A program made the position numbers and the translations under genes. Positions 37,259 to 48,049 of a DNA stretch of 64,000 nt are shown in pieces. The notes under the pieces were generated by a model. It made no database searches, was not told the DNA's origin, and saw only the letters and a list, made by a program, of their open reading frames with translations. The DNA comes from Fidelibacterota bacterium MT.SAG.3 (GTDB lineage Bacteria; Fidelibacterota; SORT01): NCBI GenBank assembly GCA_004402895.1, contig SORT01000002.1, positions 19,763-83,762 on the forward strand. The letters are read 5' to 3'. Numbering within the stretch: the stretch's first letter is position 1; every line of letters begins with the position of its first letter.

Positions 37259-38947
37259 TTAAAAGGCGCCGTTCAAGCTCAGATGTATTTTCCCGTTTGA
37301 GAAGCTGTCGCCCTCACCGATACCGAAATCGATTCCTATTTGACCTACTGCGGTTGAGGTTCTTATCCCCGCTCCGTAAGAGTATCTGCTGATATCTCCT
37401 TCCTGCTGTCTGTCGGAGATGAATCCTATATCGGTGAAAACGAACAAACGGGAAATTTTGCCCGTGATAAGACGATATTCAATATTTGCCCAACCTACAC
37501 TCGCTCCTCTGAATTGATTTTCCCTATAGCCCCGCAATGAAGTCGCGCCCCCGACCCTGAACAGGTCGCTGAAGGGCACTTTCCCATCATCTGTTCTAAC
37601 GTTGAACGCATGGATGTTCAAAGAGATAATACTTCGATTTGTAATTCCAATATAATATTCCGCTATCAAACTCACCCTTCTTCCACCCTCGCCTTTCTTC
37701 CCTGATTCTTTTCTAAGCGCAGTGCTGACGCTGGTCTCATAATAAAATCCCTTTAGCGGATTAGCCGGGAAATCTCTGTCATCATAAGTAAAGCCCCCTG
37801 TAACAAGATAAATTGAGTGATCGACCAAACCATATTCCTCCTGAGCGAATGAGCGGGCGCTTATATTCTCCCGGGCGCTTTCGCCAAAAAGAGTCAGGTT
37901 GATTGAAAAGGGAATTTTCACCCTCACTTCAGAGTTTCGTTTCAGATATGAAGAGTCTTGAACCAACTGCGAAAATCCCAAACCTAATTTTAAATTCAGA
38001 TCGAACGGATACGGCTCCTCATAGCTTAATTTCAATTCCTCCGTATTCCTGTCCTCCTTGCTCCATTTTGCCTGGAGTCTCCGCCCGCTGCCGAATAGAT
38101 TCCCGAATCCGAAATCGAGAGATCCGGTAAAGTATCCGTCACTTCCTCCGGAACTTTCGGGAATATATCCTATGATCCCCTGCATCCTGTTGGCGCTCGA
38201 TTCTTCTAAGTTCACGATTAGAGCCTTTGAGCCGTTCAAGCCTGAGCTGATGCCCAATTGCTTCGCATTAGAGATATATCCCAATCGATTTAGGGAGGAC
38301 AAGCGCCTGTCAAATCCCGTTATGCTGTATTTCATACCTTTATTGAATTGCATCTCATTAAGTAAGAATCTCGGGTTTGTATTTTCATTACCTCTGAATA
38401 ACACACTGTCGATCTCTATCAGTTCACCCGCTTCCAAATCAAATTCAAGAACGACTTCATGCTCACTTTCAGAATGCAGGATCACGGAATTCACGATCAC
38501 CTTAGATAAAGGGTAGCCTCTCTCGGCTAATTCGGTTGACATTTTTACCGCCTCGTTTCTGATCAGTTCTTTACTTATATTCTCTCCCTCAAAATCACCG
38601 AGACTCTCTTCTCCAATTATGTCACTGTTTTTCAAGCGGCTCTTACCGAAACTATATGATTTTCCCTCATTCATCAGCAAATTCATTTTGGTAATTTTTT
38701 TACTCTTCATAAGAGAAAATCTGTCGATGACTGCATCGAAATAACCTCTCTCTCGATACAGCAACAAGATCCTGTCGCTGAGCTGCTTTGCGTTCTCTTT
38801 GGAATATCTGTTCAACAGCTGCTCAATGTCAGCAGCCTCTCTTTCGCTTACTCCGGAGTGTTCAAACTCAATAGATTGTGAAAAGGCGAATGTCCAGCCT
38901 GTCAGTGAAATCAGAATGACTAATAATATGGATTTCGCTAAAACCAT
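37259..38947 (-). CDS. BamA/TamA (Omp85/surface antigen D15) family outer membrane protein
   Basis: POTRA-like N-terminus; barrel region FRVGGATSLRGYRENQFRG. Confidence 0.85.
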   Translation of the reverse strand: MVLAKSILLVILISLTGWTFAFSQSIEFEHSGVSEREAADIEQLLNRYSKENAKQLSDRILLLYRERGYFDAVIDRFSLMKSKKITKMNLLMNEGKSYSFGKSRLKNSDIIGEESLGDFEGENISKELIRNEAVKMSTELAERGYPLSKVIVNSVILHSESEHEVVLEFDLEAGELIEIDSVLFRGNENTNPRFLLNEMQFNKGMKYSITGFDRRLSSLNRLGYISNAKQLGISSGLNGSKALIVNLEESSANRMQGIIGYIPESSGGSDGYFTGSLDFGFGNLFGSGRRLQAKWSKEDRNTEELKLSYEEPYPFDLNLKLGLGFSQLVQDSSYLKRNSEVRVKIPFSINLTLFGESARENISARSFAQEEYGLVDHSIYLVTGGFTYDDRDFPANPLKGFYYETSVSTALRKESGKKGEGGRRVSLIAEYYIGITNRSIISLNIHAFNVRTDDGKVPFSDLFRVGGATSLRGYRENQFRGASVGWANIEYRLITGKISRLFVFTDIGFISDRQQEGDISRYSYGAGIRTSTAVGQIGIDFGIGEGDSFSNGKIHLSLNGAF

Positions 38948-41900
38948 GCTCTAACTTCCGCTTTACCCACATGACGTGTATCGCGGAAGGATTCATTCCT
39001 CCCTTCATATGTTAACATGGCGTTCAAGTTACTTCCCATTTTGTAGTCAAAGCTGAGGCTCCATTTATAGCTATCTCCCTCTTTAAGTCCATTCGCCATT
39101 TCAAATGTCAGCGGAGCGCCGTTTGGGGTAACTCCGACGTGCGCCCACGAAGTCAGAAATCGTACCATCCCCCTTCCCTTGAGAAAATAATTATTTCTTA
39201 GCTCTATCTCTGTAAGACTTGCCTTCAGATCGTTTGAGGAAAGTCTATCCACATCCCTGCCGACAGTTAATTTAGCGCCGAATTCTACTCTGCTTGAAGG
39301 AAGACGTGAGAGATCAATGCTGACTTCATTGGATATTATATCCCTGCCTCTTCGAAGTGACGAAGAAAAAGAGCGGAGAGTTGAAGAGCGACTTCCCTCA
39401 ATATCATATCTGGTTTTCGTTGAACGGGTTTGTCTCCATCTGAAAGATGCCTCTTTTGTCAGGCTCTCTTCACCACCGGTAATAAATTGATTATTAAAAT
39501 TCTCTAAATATCTATATCTCAAACGTAAATAACTTCCGTTTCTCCGTTTGAACATTGTCAGATCCTCCTCAAAAGTCAGGTTCCCCAATAGAGTGCTGTC
39601 AGGATTTCTGAATTTGGAAGGTTCGAGGCGGAGCAGAGCGCCGGTGTCGGAATCTTTTGATTTTTCGTCGATCCTGATAAAAGTTCGAGAGCTCACACCC
39701 TGCCAGAAACCTGATTTTGCCCGCCTATTTCTTCTATTAGCGTTCAATCGTTTAGGTTCGATCATAAATCTCATACTCACCCGGATATCTGTTACTGGTT
39801 CATAATTGTCCGTTTGTCTTGTCCTGAGTATAAAATCTCCGCTGATGTCAGGAACATATTCATTGGCATCTTCATCAAATCGGAAATTTCCTCTTCCCTC
39901 CTCAACTTTCAGGTATACACGTTCGATTCCGGCAAGTAGTTCGCTTGCCGCTCTGTAGTCAATTACCAGACGCAGCGCTCCGTTCATCGGGTGCAGGTCG
40001 GAACGCATGTCTATCAGATTCGATTGAGAATTTGACGAATTATCCTTGAACACTCCTTTAAACTCCCGCGTTCTTCTTGAAAACCGTAAATTGGCTGAAT
40101 AGATCTTAGTTGATGGAATCTCAATTCCGAGAGTTTTAGAAACCGCTTTTGAACGTGGTACCGACAGTCTGTCCAGACGCTCTTCGTCATTGCGAATAGT
40201 GTATTCCGTGAGAAGATTAAGCGGACCGATATTTTTTATTTCTATTCCTGCAAAATATTCCTTATATTTGAATCCGCTGTTCAAACTATCGCTATCCTCT
40301 TTATCCTCAAACTCAAAACCGAAAACGGGTGTGAAATTATTCCAATTCTTTTTTAAACGACCCTTTCTTCTTTTCCATTCGCTCTTGATCACTCCGTCAT
40401 TCGTTTTTGAGTCTAAAATTTCCTGGTTCAGCTTGATATTTCCGAGAAAACGGATATTTTTTTCTCCACCGATCTCAATCCGGTCCGATCTCCATTCGTT
40501 CTCTACTTCAAGCCTCCCGAATCTGCCGTACAGTTCATCTGAACCTCTGCTTTTGATTTTTGCCCCGCCTTCCATGATAGTTTCCGTTCCCTCAAGCCCT
40601 ACAGGCTTATTCCATCTTCTGTCAAATTCAATTTCATCGATCCGATCCAAACTGTTGAATTCTTCCGCTATCCTTCGGATGTACGAGTCGAATATCACTC
40701 CTCCTTTATCAGGCGCAGTTGTATTAAAGACTCCTTTGATGAGCAAGGCGCTTCCCGTGTTATCTTTGTCATTGAGAGATGAAAACGTGTTCTTATCTTT
40801 GCTGCTCAATCCGATCTCCGTTTGGATGCTGATCTTTTCCGAAGGCTGTACAGCCAAATTGAAACTTACTATCGATTGAGCTGACGGCGACCGAATTCTT
40901 TTTTTCGCAATATAGGAGCCGTTCCCACTTCCTACATATTCGAAATAAAAATTTCCCTGAGGCGAAACAAGCAGAGAATCGCCCAACTTATTGTCATAAT
41001 CTCCATTCCCTTCACCCACCTGAGTAAAAAACACCGACCATACGCCGTTAAACGTTCCATCCTGGTTCAAACCGACATACTTGAAGACCGAATCTCCTTT
41101 TAGGGAACTGAAAATTTTATTATAAGCGCCTTTATCCTTCCCGACCTTGTTGCCGCCGTCAACGAAAACGTTTTCTTCATCAGTGGAGGCGAGCGCTGAA
41201 AGTTCCGACTCACTGAAAGTGGTTCCGATCGGATTATCACGGTCATCCGATTCTCTGATAAACCGACCTCCAAACCTGACCTTTCCGGCGATGATTTCCG
41301 TTGTCAACGAAGACGCCAACACACTTCGATTATAGCTCCTGTCCGAGAATTCGTAATCAACTGCAATTCGTGAATCGGAGGAAATGATGCGATATGGAGT
41401 GAATGTCAGCTCGGCATTTGAATAATCGATTACATAATCTTTAGTTTCACCCCTCGACATTTTTTCGCCGTCAATATATACGTTTTCGGAACCCGCGATT
41501 ATAAATACCGCCAAATTACCTTCATCCCCGATAAGGCGGTAGGGTCCTTGATTTCCTTCTACCCCATTGAACGACAGGGTCCTGAATTTACCTCTGCTCA
41601 CAGCGCCGGTGACCATGACAGTTGTGCCACCTACGTCAGCGCTGCCACTGCCTCCTTGCAGTTTTCTTCTATAATTAGCGAAGTTCGAGCCGCTCAGATT
41701 AACACTGATATCTCCAAGAGTAAGCTCAAAATTCTCTCCGGTCAATCCCACATAGACTTTATCTATCTCCTTCAGAGTCTGCGTATTTCCTTCCGGCTGG
41801 ATCGGACTGTTTTGATCGGTCATAGACGCAATGAGATTTATGCCGTCGGAAATTTCTCCTTCCATTTGAATCCGCAAACTGGAATTCAGAGAGAGTCCTT

Positions 41901-42411
41901 CATTTGTTCCCACCTTCACTCCCCGCACCAAAGAACCATGTGTATTCAAACGTTCATCTCGAATTGGAGCCGTGCTGCGAATTGTTTTATCAGTCTGTGG
42001 ATTGATTTTGACAAGAGACACCGAATCGTCCTCCGGAGAGATAAACCCTGTCCAATATTGCGCTACTATCGGTTCAAAGGGCTGATTTGTTTGATACGAC
42101 AGCAGGAGGGAATCATATTCAATCGCACTGCCGGTTAATTTTAACACGCCGTTCATGTAATCAATTACGTAATCCATATTGAGCCGAAGAGTATCGTTTT
42201 TAGAAATCACTGTCTCAGAATTTTCTCTGATATGCCGATGAGGTAGAGGGTACACCGATGAATCAGGATATATTTTAATTTGTACTTCCCTGTCACGCAC
42301 AGAGCGGTTCCTGATAATTTCTATCTCTTGAGCGTTAACTTCCTGTAACACACCGATTCCAATCAGTGCGAATAATATTAACTGAAATTTATATGATGAG
42401 AAATGTATCAT
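38938..42411 (-). CDS. Large secreted/outer-membrane protein, possibly SprA-like
   Basis: Signal peptide; GSLVRGVKVGTNEGLSLNSSLRIQMEGEISDGINLIASMTDQNSPIQPEGNTQTL; alternating beta pattern to the C-terminus. Confidence 0.6.
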   Translation of the reverse strand: MIHFSSYKFQLILFALIGIGVLQEVNAQEIEIIRNRSVRDREVQIKIYPDSSVYPLPHRHIRENSETVISKNDTLRLNMDYVIDYMNGVLKLTGSAIEYDSLLLSYQTNQPFEPIVAQYWTGFISPEDDSVSLVKINPQTDKTIRSTAPIRDERLNTHGSLVRGVKVGTNEGLSLNSSLRIQMEGEISDGINLIASMTDQNSPIQPEGNTQTLKEIDKVYVGLTGENFELTLGDISVNLSGSNFANYRRKLQGGSGSADVGGTTVMVTGAVSRGKFRTLSFNGVEGNQGPYRLIGDEGNLAVFIIAGSENVYIDGEKMSRGETKDYVIDYSNAELTFTPYRIISSDSRIAVDYEFSDRSYNRSVLASSLTTEIIAGKVRFGGRFIRESDDRDNPIGTTFSESELSALASTDEENVFVDGGNKVGKDKGAYNKIFSSLKGDSVFKYVGLNQDGTFNGVWSVFFTQVGEGNGDYDNKLGDSLLVSPQGNFYFEYVGSGNGSYIAKKRIRSPSAQSIVSFNLAVQPSEKISIQTEIGLSSKDKNTFSSLNDKDNTGSALLIKGVFNTTAPDKGGVIFDSYIRRIAEEFNSLDRIDEIEFDRRWNKPVGLEGTETIMEGGAKIKSRGSDELYGRFGRLEVENEWRSDRIEIGGEKNIRFLGNIKLNQEILDSKTNDGVIKSEWKRRKGRLKKNWNNFTPVFGFEFEDKEDSDSLNSGFKYKEYFAGIEIKNIGPLNLLTEYTIRNDEERLDRLSVPRSKAVSKTLGIEIPSTKIYSANLRFSRRTREFKGVFKDNSSNSQSNLIDMRSDLHPMNGALRLVIDYRAASELLAGIERVYLKVEEGRGNFRFDEDANEYVPDISGDFILRTRQTDNYEPVTDIRVSMRFMIEPKRLNANRRNRRAKSGFWQGVSSRTFIRIDEKSKDSDTGALLRLEPSKFRNPDSTLLGNLTFEEDLTMFKRRNGSYLRLRYRYLENFNNQFITGGEESLTKEASFRWRQTRSTKTRYDIEGSRSSTLRSFSSSLRRGRDIISNEVSIDLSRLPSSRVEFGAKLTVGRDVDRLSSNDLKASLTEIELRNNYFLKGRGMVRFLTSWAHVGVTPNGAPLTFEMANGLKEGDSYKWSLSFDYKMGSNLNAMLTYEGRNESFRDTRHVGKAEVRAWF

Positions 42412-43298
42412 CTCTTCTTGAGCTGTAAGATCTTGTTGCTCCGGGAATCCAACAGGTATAGCTCGTTCCCTCTGACAGCGATATCAACCGGAGCTGTTAA
42501 TTGGCTTTCGAGTTCTGAAAGTTTTATCTCTGAATACGCATCGCTGTTTTCTTGAAAAATGAAAATTGAATTCAGTTCGATGTCCAGCAGGAAAACTTCT
42601 CCATCGCTTCCGACAGATAAAGCGGTCGCCGCCATGATTATCCCTTCACCTCTTGAGAATAGAAAATTCCCGAATTCATCATAATATAAAAGCATATTCC
42701 TTGCAACATCGGCTACAACAACTTTCTCATCAGGAGTTATTCCGATGCTCCCCGGTTCGATTATATTTCCCTCCGCATATCCTAATCCACCAAACTCCAA
42801 AAGAAATTTCCCTTCAAGGGAATATTTCAGCAATTTACCGTTGAACGAATCTGAGAGATACAAATTACCGCGAGCCGATTGAGCCACACCAGCCGGATAC
42901 TCGAATTCTCCTTCTTCGAATCCTCCGCTGCCGTCCAGAATAGATATAAAATTCAGCTCCCTGTCATACCTTTGAATTCGATGATTATTCCGATCTGCCA
43001 CAAAAACGTCCAAGGATGTGACCCAGATAGCCGATGGTGAATCGAACTGCTCCTCCTGCCATCCGAATCCACCTATAAATCCTAAAACTTCACCCTTTTT
43101 TGAAATCCGTAAAAGCCTGTTATTCCGCTGATCAAGAGCATAAAAATCGCCTGACTGCGAGATATCGAAATTCGTCAGTTCAGCCCCATTATCGAGACCC
43201 TCTATTTTCAGCTCTCGGCTGACCTCCCAGGTCGACTGTGCTTTGAGAGAAAGCTGCAATAGGGATATGAGCAAGATTAGGATAATTCTATTTGTCAA
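42408..43298 (-). CDS. NHL-repeat/6-bladed beta-propeller protein
   Basis: Repeats such as WVTSLDVFVADRNNHRIQRYDRE and NLYLSDSFNGKLLKYSLEGKFLLEFG. Confidence 0.82.
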   Translation of the reverse strand: MTNRIILILLISLLQLSLKAQSTWEVSRELKIEGLDNGAELTNFDISQSGDFYALDQRNNRLLRISKKGEVLGFIGGFGWQEEQFDSPSAIWVTSLDVFVADRNNHRIQRYDRELNFISILDGSGGFEEGEFEYPAGVAQSARGNLYLSDSFNGKLLKYSLEGKFLLEFGGLGYAEGNIIEPGSIGITPDEKVVVADVARNMLLYYDEFGNFLFSRGEGIIMAATALSVGSDGEVFLLDIELNSIFIFQENSDAYSEIKLSELESQLTAPVDIAVRGNELYLLDSRSNKILQLKKR

Positions 43299-43424
43299 CG
43301 TTCACTCCGGAAACGGCTCCATTGTTTTGCAATTACTTTAGGTTATAAATCTGTTCTTACTACCTGTAACTGTTAACTGGAGCGTTCCTCCGGGCTATTG
43401 GTTGAGAGTGATGAAAGAGTATTT

Positions 43425-44198
43425 TCAACTGTTACTCTTTGCGCCGGCTCTTTGAGGAACTTGACTCGAGTAATACTGATATAAACCATAACTGCCGATA
43501 ATTATCAATATTATGCTGACTATTTGTGCTTGAGTGAATGCTCCGAAAAACAGATCGTTTTTCCGATAATATTCCACTATGAAACGCTGAATTCCGGATA
43601 AAACAAGATAATACCAAAGCGGTATCCAATTTGATTCAATTTTCTTTCTATTATACCAGATGATCGCGAAAATTGCGAATAGCGCTGTCATCTCGTATAG
43701 TTGAGTGGGGTGTACAGGAAAGTCAACAGGATCGATCCCGTTTGGAAAGGCTACTCCCCATGAAACATCTGTCGGTTTTCCCCAATCGTCTCCGACAAGG
43801 AAACAGCCTATTCTTCCTATTCCATGTCCCAACGCCAATAGAGGAGCCGTAATTCCTGCTACCATGCCTACGGATAAATTCAATTTACGAGTCCAATAAA
43901 TGGTCGCGATCATTCCTCCGATAAATCCGCCATACCACACAAGACCGGCTCCTGAAAAAATCATTCCTATAGGATCCCTTAGAACAGAATCAAAATATAT
44001 CAGAAGAAAATTCAGTTTGGCTCCAGCCACTCCGCCTAACGCCGCCGCCATAACCAATTCGTACGCGAGTTCAGGGTCTTTTTTATTTCTGCTCAGTTCT
44101 TTTCTAAGCAGCCACGCGCATGTTAGAAAGGCAAATGCCATCATGAATCCAAAACTTGTAATCTGTATTGGACCGAATTTGAATAGAATTGGGTACAC
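43425..44198 (-). CDS. lgt: Prolipoprotein diacylglyceryl transferase
   Basis: GLVWYGGFIGG; HGIGRIGCFLVGDDWG; HPTQLYE. Confidence 0.93.
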   Translation of the reverse strand: MYPILFKFGPIQITSFGFMMAFAFLTCAWLLRKELSRNKKDPELAYELVMAAALGGVAGAKLNFLLIYFDSVLRDPIGMIFSGAGLVWYGGFIGGMIATIYWTRKLNLSVGMVAGITAPLLALGHGIGRIGCFLVGDDWGKPTDVSWGVAFPNGIDPVDFPVHPTQLYEMTALFAIFAIIWYNRKKIESNWIPLWYYLVLSGIQRFIVEYYRKNDLFFGAFTQAQIVSIILIIIGSYGLYQYYSSQVPQRAGAKSNS

Positions 44199-44338
44199 TT
44201 CTGAATTTACTCCTTATCTGTGCTTATACTGTTTGTTTTAACGCAATCACGATCAATTAGTTCACTGATCATCATGCAATATTATAACTATTGCCTCTAT
44301 AATACAAGCCTAAAGAGGTATTATAATAGATTTCAATT

Positions 44339-45184
44339 TCAATTCAGCGCGGCTTTCAACTCCTCCGCTTTTTCCCTTGTTAGAATCCCCTTTGTTTCAC
44401 ATTCAGTAACGGCTTTAAGCGCCAATATCCGATAGATTCCCAGCTCTTCTTCGCTATTTTCAAGTGATTTCAGATGCGCTCTCACCGACTCAACGTCGCC
44501 TCTTGCGATGGAGCCGGTCAAGGAACCAACGCCATTTTCATTCCAACCTTCGACGCTGCTTTTCGCAAGAGCCGTGACAACGTCTCTTGCCTCTTCCATA
44601 CCCGCTTCCCCCATTAGTTTGAGGGATGACTCTAATAATATGTTGAGATAACCGCTCGCAAAGGTACAGGCGGCATGATATAACGCTTTTTTGCCCGCAT
44701 CGATATGAAAAGGTATACCGCCTATCGATCTGACCAAATCCATAGCCATCCCCTTATCCTTCCCCTCAACAGCAAAGTGAACTCCTTCAAGAGGCAAAAT
44801 ATTTTCTGCCGGGAAAGATGCCACAGGGTGTATAGCTGCGGTTTTCGCGCCGCATTCCCGCAGTGGTTCCAGGATAGACGATTCTTTTATTCCTGAAGTA
44901 TGAATCAGCAATGTTCCCGATTTATATTTCCAATCTTTTTTGATGACCTCTACCGCGCTTTCGAGAGAATCGTCCGGCAGTGTAAGAATGATCAGATCAG
45001 TTGTTTCGGGGATCAACGAGTAATCTTCTCCGAAGAGAGGAGCTCTGACCATTTCGGCTAAAGAGCCGGCAGATCTTGATGACCTGCTCACGATAGCTAC
45101 CGGATTATTCCCGACGTTCACCAATGCGCTCAACAGAGAGCGTCCTACTCTGCCCGCGCCTATAAGCGATATATTCCGGCTCAT
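44339..45184 (-). CDS. Rossmann-like/DUF2520 domain protein
   Basis: ISLIGAGRVGRSLLSAL; AIHPVASFPAEN; start trimmed to MSRNISLIG. Confidence 0.85.
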   Translation of the reverse strand: MSRNISLIGAGRVGRSLLSALVNVGNNPVAIVSRSSRSAGSLAEMVRAPLFGEDYSLIPETTDLIILTLPDDSLESAVEVIKKDWKYKSGTLLIHTSGIKESSILEPLRECGAKTAAIHPVASFPAENILPLEGVHFAVEGKDKGMAMDLVRSIGGIPFHIDAGKKALYHAACTFASGYLNILLESSLKLMGEAGMEEARDVVTALAKSSVEGWNENGVGSLTGSIARGDVESVRAHLKSLENSEEELGIYRILALKAVTECETKGILTREKAEELKAALN

Positions 45185-45188
45185 ATTT

Positions 45189-45743
45189 TCAGTTGCTTTT
45201 CTTCTCTTCAAATACTTCGGCAGAGAAGATAGAGATATTTGTCTCTTCGGATTTCCACGCATCCCGCGGTAAACGAGCCTTCTCGCAAGTGTGTTCTAGA
45301 AATCTGATTTTATCCCAATTGTTTTCTGTTGCTACTTGAGGTAAGAGTAAACCCTTGTCATTTCCCCTGCTGATAACCAATCCATGCTTGCCTACTTCAA
45401 TTGCATCGGGAGAGTCGATTTTCTGCAGTGGAAACAGAAGTGAGATTTCCAACACAATATCATTCAATTCCGCCTCTTTTACCGGATCGAACCGTGGATC
45501 TTCAGTTGCGGCAGCTTTCGTCATCTCTACAATAGCCTCCGGAAGGGACTTAACACCCTCAAGGTAGCCGATACAGCCTCGCAGTTTGCCTTCTACGGTA
45601 TGTAAGCTCACAAAAACGCCCATAGGCTCATAAGCCAAATTTGAGAGTCTCTCGGGTATTTTTACCTCTTCGCCCTTCACACAAACTGTGAGCACCTCTC
45701 TTGCGGCGCTTAACATATTATTCTTATCGGCGTCTGAGAACAT
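45189..45743 (-). CDS. amrA: AmmeMemoRadiSam system protein A (AMMECR1 domain)
   Basis: GVFVSLHTVEGKLRGCIGYLEG. Confidence 0.9.
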   Translation of the reverse strand: MFSDADKNNMLSAAREVLTVCVKGEEVKIPERLSNLAYEPMGVFVSLHTVEGKLRGCIGYLEGVKSLPEAIVEMTKAAATEDPRFDPVKEAELNDIVLEISLLFPLQKIDSPDAIEVGKHGLVISRGNDKGLLLPQVATENNWDKIRFLEHTCEKARLPRDAWKSEETNISIFSAEVFEEKKSN

Positions 45744-45747
45744 AAGA

Positions 45748-46581
45748 TCAACCTCTGATCACGGCAGAAAGATATCCGACAACAGAGGAATAATCGCCGC
45801 TTACATCACCCGATGTCGCATATTTCAGTATTTCTACGTTTGATGCACCCTGTAATCTTGCTGCCTCCATTACTATCAGCAGGGGATTAATACCGCACGC
45901 TTCACATTCACCACTCTTGCAAGCGGTATAGAGTTCATTAATGGACATACTTTCGATAAATCCGGCGGTGCTTTTATCAAGGAGATTGGCTTTATCCTGT
46001 TCATGAAAATGTGAAAGATCAGTGCTTGCGATCATTAAAACATCAGAGTTTGACCTGTTCACAGATTCTGACAGAACTGAAGCTATATCAGTTGCCATTG
46101 TTAGATCAATATTTCCAATTACAATCGGGACGATCTCAAAATCATCAGATAAGACCGCTTGAAGGAAGGGCAGCTGCACTTCCAAAGAATGTTCCTTGCC
46201 ATGGCCGACAGAAGAATAATTAAGCTGGGCGGAGGCTTCAACCAACTCATTTGACAGCTCACTATCTATCGATATGTCTCCCATAGGAGTTGAATATGCG
46301 GAGCCGTCATAAATATTCCCTCCTTCAAAATATTCATAATGGCTCGGCGCTAATATGATTATTTTGCTGATCTCCAAATTTTTAAGAAGCCGATACCCTT
46401 CTCCGGCAACTGCTCCTGAATAAATGAGACCTGCATGAGGAGAAACCAACGCGATAATTTTTTTTTTATCTTTTGGAACCGCGTCAGACTCAAGGCAGCT
46501 TTCAACTAACGACTCTAACTCTACTCTGTCAGCGGGATAAAATGATCCTGCCACGGTGGCAGGACGGATATCGGTACTCAT
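45748..46581 (-). CDS. amrB: AmmeMemoRadiSam system protein B (MEMO1 family)
   Basis: ALVSPHAGLIYSGAVAGEGYRLL; EHSLEVQLPFLQAVL; STDLSHF. Confidence 0.92.
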   Translation of the reverse strand: MSTDIRPATVAGSFYPADRVELESLVESCLESDAVPKDKKKIIALVSPHAGLIYSGAVAGEGYRLLKNLEISKIIILAPSHYEYFEGGNIYDGSAYSTPMGDISIDSELSNELVEASAQLNYSSVGHGKEHSLEVQLPFLQAVLSDDFEIVPIVIGNIDLTMATDIASVLSESVNRSNSDVLMIASTDLSHFHEQDKANLLDKSTAGFIESMSINELYTACKSGECEACGINPLLIVMEAARLQGASNVEILKYATSGDVSGDYSSVVGYLSAVIRG

Positions 46582-46782
46582 TATGAGGCAACCTGATTTT
46601 AATTTTTCTGCAATTAATATATCAGATCAGCGAGCGGAGTCAAAGGTAATTCTCTCAATCCAGATAATAGAAGAAGGGCCTTCATTTTCACTCTCCTATT
46701 TTGGATTAATTAACTCGTGTGTATGATAAATTATATTAATTGTCCCGGCTATAAAATGTCAAGCGTTATCTATAAAACGATT

Positions 46783-47994
46783 TTAATATCTATATGAGAT
46801 AGAAAAGAGGAATCTTCCGTCAACCGCATCTTCTTTGATCAATTGCGTGAAAAGTTCACTACCTAACTGCCGCTCCCATTTTGTTCTAATATAAGTGAAA
46901 TCCAATTTTATTTGTTTATCGAGCAGCATTCCCGCTCCTGCGGAAATTGCAAATCGGTCATCGCCAACATCATTCTTATATGCGCTTGGACTGTCGGACA
47001 ATCCAAACCTGATCTTCGCATTTGAATACGGAAGAAGATATTCAAGTCCGACGCCATATCCGACGGTGGAATTTAAGTTCGCCGCGATAGCCCTGTTTAT
47101 CTCTCCGTCTATGATAATATCGTTTAAATCGATTATATCAGAATCGAAATCTATCTGACTGTAATCAATAAAATGCAGGTCGGCGGCTATAAGAAAATCT
47201 CCGAAATTAGTAGAAATCCCGAGGTTAGATTTAAACGGCATATTTAATTTATATTCATTCGTTCCGACATCCTCAAGAGAGCCTACTCCAATATCTTCCA
47301 CCTTGTAGTAAGTTGGCATAGTAATGCTTAGACCAACATTTGCTTTATCTCCTCGATACAGCCCCCCAAAAATCATCGAAAATCCGGTGTATTCAGCCTT
47401 GATAATATAGGCTATATCATCTGAAGTTCCTGTCAGCCGGAAATCGTAGTCACGACTCCCCGTTAGCAAGTTCAGAGAAACTCCAAATGAAGTTCGAGGC
47501 GAGATTTCTATTCCCATCGCTCCCGTCCAGGCTTGTATCCCTCCATTCTCTAAAACACTTAGTGTCCCGCCTGAATTATCAATTGGAGCGATTAAATTGT
47601 TATCAAAACCGTGAAGCATGTTTCTCCCGAATGCCCATACCAAACTTCCCCTCTGCGTAGGAACTTTAAAAGTCACACCAATGCCGTCCAGACGGCTATA
47701 ACTCTCATCAGAAATTGAAGCCGAATTACTGCCGTACGATATATCCGCCGAGTGTGACAGATGACCGAAAGATGTATAAAATGAATTCTTATTCAATTGA
47801 GTAAGACCTGCGGGATTCCAAAAAGTAGCGCTGTAATCATTGCTGACCGCTGTATATGCCCCTCCTAATGCCAATGCTCTCGCACCCATCCCCCTCAACC
47901 CCACGAATGGACGTAATGCGTCTGTAATATCTTGAGCATTCGGCTGCATCGGCAAACTGATTAATAACAGAATTATTGATGCTGCGTATCTCAA
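46783..47994 (-). CDS. PorV/OmpP1-FadL-like outer membrane protein
   Basis: GMGARALALGGAYTAVSNDYSATFWNPAGLTQLNKNSFYTSFG. Confidence 0.82.
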   Translation of the reverse strand: MRYAASIILLLISLPMQPNAQDITDALRPFVGLRGMGARALALGGAYTAVSNDYSATFWNPAGLTQLNKNSFYTSFGHLSHSADISYGSNSASISDESYSRLDGIGVTFKVPTQRGSLVWAFGRNMLHGFDNNLIAPIDNSGGTLSVLENGGIQAWTGAMGIEISPRTSFGVSLNLLTGSRDYDFRLTGTSDDIAYIIKAEYTGFSMIFGGLYRGDKANVGLSITMPTYYKVEDIGVGSLEDVGTNEYKLNMPFKSNLGISTNFGDFLIAADLHFIDYSQIDFDSDIIDLNDIIIDGEINRAIAANLNSTVGYGVGLEYLLPYSNAKIRFGLSDSPSAYKNDVGDDRFAISAGAGMLLDKQIKLDFTYIRTKWERQLGSELFTQLIKEDAVDGRFLFSISYRY

Positions 47995-48049
47995 ATGTTC
48001 CTCTCTAAATTAAATTGGGAAGTCTGTTGTATTCACAGCAGGAAATTTA

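Noticed and set aside
40190-40879. 229-aa plus-strand ORF inside the 1157-aa OM protein gene
   Set aside because: Antisense shadow ORF; Ser/Leu/Ile-rich composition typical of the complement of a coding strand.
41548-42138. 196-aa plus-strand ORF
   Set aside because: Antisense to the OM protein gene, no motif support.
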